Position numbers and translations under genes: made by a program. The notes beneath the pieces are model-generated. The model had not been told where the DNA came from. It worked only from the letters and a program-made list of their open reading frames with translations, and made no database searches. From positions 6,809,079 through 6,873,078 of the forward strand of contig OY759215.1 in assembly GCA_963662175.1 (NCBI GenBank): 64,000 bases of DNA, in the 5' to 3' direction. This document shows, one piece after another, positions 52,801 to 61,800 of the stretch; the first letter of the stretch is position 1, and the number at the start of each line of letters is the position of its first letter. This DNA comes from Aradus depressus. Lineage: Eukaryota; Arthropoda; Insecta; Hemiptera; Aradidae.

Positions 52801-55800
52801 GCCCGATTGAATAATAGGCTATGTGGCGTCCCAAAATTTTGATCGGGAGGGGGGGTTGTGGGGGGGCCTAAGTATATAAATAGTGCTAACTCATTAACGG
52901 TTGGTCGGATTGTCACGAAATTTCACATGTAGTATTCTTAAAGGCCAATATGAAAAATATTGTGTGTGGCGTCCCAAAATTTTAAATGGAAGGGGGGGTT
53001 GTGGGCGTAGGCCTAAATATAAATATAGAGGTAGCTCATTAACGGTTGATCGTATTGTCACGAAATTTCCCATGTAGTATTCCTGAAGGCCAAATAGAAA
53101 AATAAGATGTGTGGTGTCCCAAAGTTTTGAACGGGTGGGGGGGTTGAGGGGGGGGGGGGACTAAGTATAAATATAGAGCTAGCTCATTAACGGTTGATCG
53201 TATTGTCACGAAATTTCCCATGTAGTATTCCTGGAAGCCAAATAAAAAAATAAGGTGTGTGGCGTCCCAAAGTTTTGAACGGGAGGGGGGGTTGTGGGGG
53301 GGCCTAAGTATAAATATAGAGCTAGCTCATTAACGGGTGGTCGCATTGTCACGAAATTTCCCATGTAGTATTCCTGAAGGGCAAATAAAAAAATAAGGTG
53401 TGTGGCGTCCCAAAGTATTGAACGGGAGGGGGGGTTGTGGGAGGGCCTAAGTATAAATATAGAGCTAGCTCATTAACGGGTGGTCGCATTGTCACGAAAT
53501 TTCACATGTAGTAAAAAAAAAGGTGTGTGGCGACCCAAAGTTTTGAACGGGAGGGGGGTTATGGGGGTAGGCCTAAATTTGAAGATAGTGATAGGTCATT
53601 AACGGATGATTGGATTGTCATGGAATTTCACATGTAGTATTCTTGATGGCCAAATAGAAAAATACACTATGTGACATCTTAAAAATTTGGAGGGGGGGGG
53701 GGGGGGGCTAAGCATAAAAATAATGCTGAATGATTAAAGGGCAATCAGATTGTCATGAATTTCACATGTAGTAGTAGTAACTATGTATTCGCTGTGGGGT
53801 TCACTGTTGCAAGACATTTACTAGCTGTGATGCCCAGCGTTCCTAACTATGTAGTATCTATGGGGTCCGCTGTTACAAAACACTTACTAGCTGTGTTGCC
53901 CAGCGTTCCTAACTTCGTACTAGCTGTGGGGTCCGCTGTTACAAAACACTTACTAGCTGTGTTCCCCAGCGTTCCTAACTTCGTACTAGCTGTGGTGTCC
54001 GCTGTTGCAAGGCACAAACTAGATGTGGTGCCCAGGGTTCCTAACTTCGTACTAGCTGTGGGGTCCGCTGTTACAAAACACTTACTAGCTGTGTTGCCCA
54101 GCGTTCCTAACTTCGTACTAGCTGTGGTGTCCGCTGTTGCAAGGCACAAACTAGATGTGGTGCTCAGCGTTCCTAACTTCATACTAGCTGTGGGGTCCGC
54201 TGTTGCAAGGCACAAACTAGATGTGGTGCCCAGGGTTCCTAACTTCGTACTAGCTGTGGTGTCCGCTGTTGCAAGGCACATACTAGATGTGGTGCTCAGC
54301 GTTCCTAACTTCGTACTAGCTGTGGGGTCCGCTGTTGCAAGGCACATACTAGATGTGGTGCTCAGCGTTCCTAACTTCGTACTAGCTGTGGTGTCCGCTG
54401 TTGCAAGGCACATACTAGATGTGGTGCCCAGGGTTCCTAACTTCGTACTAGCTGTGGTGACCGCTGTTGCAAGGCACAAACTAGAATGTGTTGCCCAGCG
54501 TTCCGAACTTCGTACTAGCTGTGGGGTCCGCTGTTGCAAGGCACATACTAGATGTGGTGCCCAGGGTTCCTAACTTCGTACTAGCTGTGGTGTCCGCTGT
54601 TGCAAGGCACATACTAGATGTGGTGCTCAGCGTTCCGAACTTCGTACTAGCTGTGGGGTCCGCTGTTGCAAGGCACAAACTAGATGTGGTGCTCAGCGTT
54701 CCGAACTTCGTACTACCTGTGGGGTCCGCTGTTGCAAGGCACAAACTAGATGTGGTGCTCAGCGTTCCGAACTTCGTACTAGCTGTGGGGTCCGCTGTTG
54801 CAAGGCACATACTAGATGTGGTGCCCAGGGTTCCTAACTTCGTACTAGCTGTGGTGTCCGCTGTTGCAAATTAATACAGCTATGTTGGTAGATAGGCAGC
54901 ATCCAGAAACGAAGATGGTCAACCAAAGAAAGATTCAGATGTATCGGGAAAGTCCCATCCGAAGGACGACGTGCTCAAAGTTATTTTTATCTTCCCGATT
55001 AAAACATCTGACCTAAGTGACTTGGCTAGATTTCTAAATGGCGATCCTAAGCTCGGTAAACTCCATTCTTCAAATTTCTCGCTTTTAAACGGTTTTTAGT
55101 ATATTTGTTAAAACTGAAATACAGATTCAGATATATCGGGGAAGTCCCATCCGAAGGACGACGTGCTCAAATTTATTTTTAACCTAAGTGAAATTTCAGC
55201 TACCCAGGTTTAGATACGTAACATACGACTCATTATCGAGTACCTGACATACGAAAAAGCCCTCGATCATAGCTTAGAGTCCAAACCGAAGGACGACGTG
55301 CTCAAGTTATTTTTAACGTAAATGAAATTTCAACTACCCAGGTTTAGATACGTAACATACGACTCATTATCGAGTACCCGACATACGAAAAGGCCCTCGA
55401 TCATAGCTTAAAGTCCAAACCGAAGGACGACGTGCTCAAATTTATTTTTATCTTCCCGATTAAAACATCTGACCTAAGTGACTTAGCTAGATTTCGAAAT
55501 GGCGATCCTGAGCTCGGTAAACTCCATTCTTCAAATTTCTCGCTTTTAAACGGTTTTTAGTTTTAATATTTGTTAAAACTGATGAACAACCGGGATATCT
55601 GAATCCTACACAAAAATTGAAATAAAAATGTTTTTCGAAAAACGTCGGGCTAAATACCATTCTTCAAACTTCCTGCTTTTTAACGGTTTATAGATTTAAT
55701 ATTTGTTAAAACTGATAGACAGATTTAGATATATCGGGAAAGTCCTATCCGAAGGACGACGTGCTCAAGGTTTTTTGAACCTAAGTGAAATTTTAGCTAC

Positions 55801-58800
55801 CTAGGTTTAGTTACATAACATAGGACTCATTATCGAGCACCTGACATACAAAAAGGCCCTCGATCATAGTCTAAAGTCTAATCCGAAGGACGACGTGCTC
55901 AAATTTATTTTTATCTTCCCGAATAAAATATCTGACCTAAGTGCCTTGGCTAGATTTCTAAGTGGCGATCCTGAGCTCGATAGACTCCATATGTATGATA
56001 AAATAAGTTACCGTTTGGTTTCTACTAACATTATCAAGGAAGAAATGTGGAATATAAGTGGGCTTTGGAGATGGTAGTAGGAAGTTGGCAGGAGTGTTGG
56101 GTGATGTCACGTACCCTATGTTGAGCGGAACGTTTAAGTCTATATTAATAAAGCTGAAACGGGGTTTGTGGGTTTGTGTGTTTGTATGTTTGTTCCAGCA
56201 TCACGCCCATACGGCTGGACGGATTTTTATGAAACTTCACATGTAGCATTCTTTTGAGCCCGATTGAATAATAGGCTATGTCGCGTCCCAAAATTTTGAT
56301 CGGGAGGGGGGGTAGTAGGGGGGGCATAAGTATATAAATAGTGCTAACTCATTAACTAATGGTCGAATTGTCATGAAATTTCACATGTAGTATTTTTAAA
56401 AGCCAAAAAGGAAAAAAAGGTGTGTGGCGTCCCAAAGTTTTGAACGGGAGGGGGGTTGTGGGGTAGGCGTAAATTTGAAGATAGTGATAGATCATTTACG
56501 GATGATCGGATTGTCATGGAATTTTTTATGTAGTATTCTTGATGGCCAAATAGAAAAATACACTATGTGACATCTTCAAAAATTTAACAGGGGGGGGGGG
56601 GGGGGGAGCAAAGCATAAAAAAATGCTGATTGATTAAAGGGTAATCGGATTGTCATGAATTTCACATGTAGTAGTAACTATGTATTCGCTGTGGGGTCCG
56701 CTGTTGCAAGGAACATACTAGCCGTGGTGCCCAGCGTTCCTAACTACGTACTAAATGTGGTGTTCGCCGTCGCAAGGCACATACTAGCTGTGGTGCCCAG
56801 CGTTCCTAACTACGTACTAGATGTGGGGTCCGCCGTCAGCGTTCCTAACTTCTTACTAGCTGTGGTGCCCAGCGATGCCAAGTATTCACTAGCTGGGGTT
56901 TCCGCCGTTGAAAGGCGCATACTAGCTGTGGTGCCTAGGGGTCTTAAAAACTTACTAGCGTTACTATAGTTGAAGGACTATAAGCCTTATTCCGTATGAA
57001 TAATCGAAAATTATAACATCATGAATGTGGTGTCGAAGGATTGAATAGACTTACAGGAGATATTGAGAGAAAATTCAAAGTTCCCCGGGCAACGCCGGGT
57101 ATTACTGCTAGTAATATAATATATACAAAATAAAGAGAAAATATTAAATTCGAATAATAATAAACATAAACATAAAAATAAAGATAAAATAAAATCAACA
57201 TAAAGCCCTTCAACTGGAGACCCCTCGGAACACCCCCGGTACTGTCATCCCAGGGGCAGGGGAGGCCGCGGGGGCTCGAGTGATCCCCCCTGCCTTCTCG
57301 CCCCTCCAATCACTGTCCAGCAGTGGAGGCAGGCCAAGAAGGAAAGGAGAGATGAAGGTAAGATGATTACATGAGAGGAGAAGCTGGTCATCACCGGCAC
57401 TCCCTAAATATTTTTGCTACAGCAGCAGGTCTCTCGGCCAGCGCCCCCTGAGTCTTCCGTGTGACTTGAAAAGGTCAATAACATAAGGGATTTTAAGGTC
57501 AAACTCTAAAAATCAAAAGTCAATACAACCCATTATATAATATTTTCTTACAATAAAATATTTTTTTTTTTTTTTTTTGTATTTATTTATTTAAAGCCAC
57601 AACTACGTAAAAAAAAATGCACAATCAGCGGCTGGGCTGACTTGTAGGTACTATACAAAAATAATAAAAATAAAATAAAATAATAAAAATAAATATGACA
57701 TGAAAGGCTTGAGAGAGGAAAAACACCCAGCGGTGAACCCTCATGACATCACTTCATACCAGGAGATCTCTATGCCAAACTCTCTTTAATCTTCTTGGGG
57801 GATTGTGGGGTAAAGTACTTAGGATTTTGCGAACTTCCGGATTGGTGTGTAAGTAAATTTTGGTGTAGAAACGTTGGTATAAATGTTTAATGCTAGTGTC
57901 TATGGGTGTGATGTTCAAGTCGCGGTGTAAAGTCTTGTTGCTAACGTATGGTGGGCATTGCGTAATCAGTCGGAGAGTCTTGGATTGAAATATCTGTATT
58001 CTTTTGATGTTTGAAGTCTTGGCTGTACCATATATTTGTAAGCCATAGGTCCAGAGAGGTCGGAGAAGATAAGTATAACAATTTAGTTTTTGTCGAGTAG
58101 ATAATTTAGAACGCCTATTCAAAATACTGTACAATAGTCTAAGTCGCCGGTCTAGTGTGAGTCGTGTCGTCCGAGTGTGAGGGTTCCAAGTCAGCCTTCT
58201 ATCGAGGGTTAATCCTAAATATTTTACGGAAGAGGTATGGGGTAATGGCTGGTTTTCAAGGAATACTGGGGGACAGTCACCACGGCGGAGAGCGAATGTT
58301 ATGTGTTGACATTTTGTGGTGTTAAATTTAATTTTCCAAGATTTACTCCAAACTTCAATTTTGTTGAGGTGTTGCTGTAGTATGAGTGAAGTGGTGTGAG
58401 GATCTGTGTGAGAGGCTAAAATGGCGGTGTCATCTGCGTATGTGGCTGTTAATGTGAGAGGGTCTTACAATAAAATAAATACATTAAAAATAAACAAAAA
58501 AAACCTGATTACAAAAGAAAGTCAAATATAACCAGTAAAGAAGTCTATGATGGCATGAGGTGTCGTAAAGTAACAAAACAACAAATTCCAAAGGATATTG
58601 AGAACAATTCACTGTAGCACAAGCTTGGATTTGTGCAACAACTATCATTCATTATATTATAGACGGCATCAAAGATGACCGTCCTTTTGGAAATTTTCTT
58701 TATAATTTTTTAATAAATCCAAGGTTAAGCTTATGCTCCAGTCAATCGTTCCAATGGTCCTTCTCTCGAATTTGTGTGTTTTGTTACCTTACCAATACGT

Positions 58801-61800
58801 TGGGATAGTCTTAAATACTATGAAAATTATACTTTTACATTTGAATTTAAGTAAAATTAATATATGTCCAATGCAACGGTATGCTAAATTAAATAATTGA
58901 TACAAATACATTTCTTCGGCTATATCAACATCTAATATATGCAATACATTTTCAGATTATGCTGAATCTTTTTCAAATAATAAAAACACATGGACTTTGG
59001 ACTTGCCTCTCCCCGATTCAACCACAGAGAGCCAAAGTTCACAAATAAACAACCAGGGCCCCTTTTCATAGTTGTACTAATTTTATTAGCTAGAAAGTAC
59101 AAATTATGTACTTCTAGTAATTACCTCTTAGTTAATTTTTTAATTAGCTAATTACCTATAGTAATTTCTGTTCCCTAATACAAAAGTATAAGTAAGTTAT
59201 ATAACGAGAAAGTTGCAAAGTTGTGTTCAAAGTATATAACAATGGAATATAATTCTGTTTCAAATATAATTTGTAAACAATTCTATACCCGTTATTTCTT
59301 TATTGCCCTTCAGCCCATATTTTTAGGGCGCCAACTTTCCATGAATGAAAATGGTGGCTCGTTTCAAAAGGTTACACCAACAAAATACTTTAACAAATAT
59401 CACTGAGCTACAATGTTCCGTTCACAAATATTGGAGAAATGGTCAATGTTCATCTCTTACAGGAACAACTTAATAATCGTCCTCACCTTTCCCCAGGATA
59501 GTTGCTGAGAATAGAGCACCATTGTACGACTATTCCAGCGCAGGTCGGATCTAACAGAAGGTGGATGAAATAAGAAAACGTTTCCTTTAATATTCCCAAT
59601 GCACGTTCTATTGTCTGTCTGGGGGCCTTGAGTCAACGGTTGTACCATCTTTCGGCCACGTTTCTAGAATTATGATTCAGAGATGTGAGCCAAGACTTCA
59701 AAAGATGCTCAAAATCTCCAAAAAGTACTGCATTGGGAAATATATTGTCTACTTCCATTCATTCTTTGATAAAGCTTACCGTTGCGGAGTTCATAGAATT
59801 CGTGGACACTTCCTGGACGTTGTGAAACATACTTGAAGAACTACAAACATGCAATTTATCGAGTGGCTACCGTGTCGATCAACAAACGCTGCTCCATTTT
59901 CAACAGATAACTCTAGGTATATGAGGAAAGCTGACTACCATAAACGACTATATTGATCAAAGGCTCATTATCAGGGATGACGACAGACTGATGCTTTGCT
60001 GATAACTGCTACTGTACGATACTGACTGCCACTTCCAATACAAATTTCTTCCTTGAGGGACAATGGTCCACCTTTCCTTGTTTAACGTGCAAGTAGAGAT
60101 ACTATATATTTCAATAACATTTCCAATTTACAAGGTAACATTCTAAACCGTTCATTGTATTCATTGGCTGACTCAAAACTAAAATTTAAACGGTCTCTAT
60201 CATTTTCTCTTCGTCGATAAACAACTTTAACCTCTTCTTCACCACCAGATGAATCAAAAAGCAGATCTAACTACATTACTTATATGCATCCTTCTCACAT
60301 TTTTATTTTATTTTTGAGTACCTCTTATGGATTCTTCTATTGTATTATTCCTCCTTTTCAAAGGTCTTATTTTTGTTTTCTATAATATTGAATTGTTTCT
60401 GTTTTCTAATTGCTTCCACAATTTCTTTCTGTTTCTATTAAAGATCATGTCTATATTTATTTATTTTTATATTGATATTTAGTTACTACTCTTATTTCTA
60501 ATTGTTATTATATTTTCTATAACTATATTAATACGTATTTTGTAAAGAACCCCACTCATTGCCATAAAGCTTGTATCCTTTAGTACAATAAAAAGTTTTC
60601 TATCTTACAAAATCCACTAAAACCTATAAACACATACCTACTTAGGATCACAACTCACCTTATTATTAATTTGATATATGTAGGTAAATTAACACTTCTA
60701 GGTTGAGAAACACGGACCTATTGTGAAAATTGTTACAAATAAAGACAACAAACTTCTCTTTTGAAATATTGTCTATTCCACAAAAATATATACCTATACC
60801 TACATATATGGTTTTAGTTTATAACTTAACTTGATAATGGTGTAATACCGAAACCGGCAGTTTATGTTGTTTTTTTTGCGAAATAGACAAAAAAGACTTT
60901 CAAAAAAGAAGTTTGTTTTATTTAAATTAACACTCGAATTATATTAGTAAAGACAAATATTTTTATGAATTAATATTATTAATATATACTAATATTGCTA
61001 ATAAGCCACTATTATGTAATGGAAACTTGTATTATTCACTGATATTTTCAATTTACAAGTAGTAATTTACAAGTAGTAATTTGTAGAATTGTTCTTCAGC
61101 ATTATAGAACAGAATTTTACAAGTTACAAGTGTTATAGATAGATTCTAATATCGATTTGTAAGATATTTGAAATAGGCGCCAGATAACGCAATCAGACCA
61201 ATTACAGTAGAGCCCCGCTAATCTGGACAAGATGGGTCCGGATCACCGAAAGTCCGCATTAAACGGAATTTGCAGTAAAATGCACATGATAAATATTTTA
61301 GCGATTTTTTTTCTCATAAATACACCGTATTCTTCACTTAATTTTATTTTCAATACTACATAATGTATATGTATGTAGATCTAAGTTTTCGACCCAACTG
61401 AGATAGGGTTAGAAAAACAAAACATCTTTGTGATTAAAAAATTAATTTATTTATTGTACAGTACTACGGTACAAAACAAACCACGGTACATTGATGTTAT
61501 AATGAACAATTAAGAATTTTAAAAACGAAATATGTAAACGTTTAATTCTGAGCAGGACTATAAAATAAAACAATATACAGTACGTAATGAAAACAAGAAT
61601 AATATTTTTAGACTCACTGAAAAAAATCCGTAATGTTTTTTTGCTTTAAAGAAGACCGACGTCGTTTTGCCGTACTATCTTGTAGGCGCCTCAAGGTCAG
61701 TAGTCAAACCATCTCTTTGAATTATTTTTGTACTTACCGCTCGCTAAATTAATTTTTTATTTTACTAAATCTTAATTAGTTTTTTTAAATCCTGTCCGGA

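Larger units (their letters stand above)
52694..54873 (+). mobile_element. Helitron-like element copy 1, 3' end missing
   Basis: Begins TCTATATTAATAAAGCTGAA after host A, the same 5' end as copy 2 at 56139. Contains about six units of roughly 130-150 bp and then a 66-bp minisatellite. No CTRR end or hairpin follows, so the 3' end is lost or was replaced by the S1-like array. Confidence 0.7.

Noticed and set aside
53755..54874. Long plus-strand open frames of 272 and 128 codons
   Set aside because: They are the 66-bp minisatellite read in frame. The minus strand is open as well, and the unit lies inside a Helitron-like repeat.
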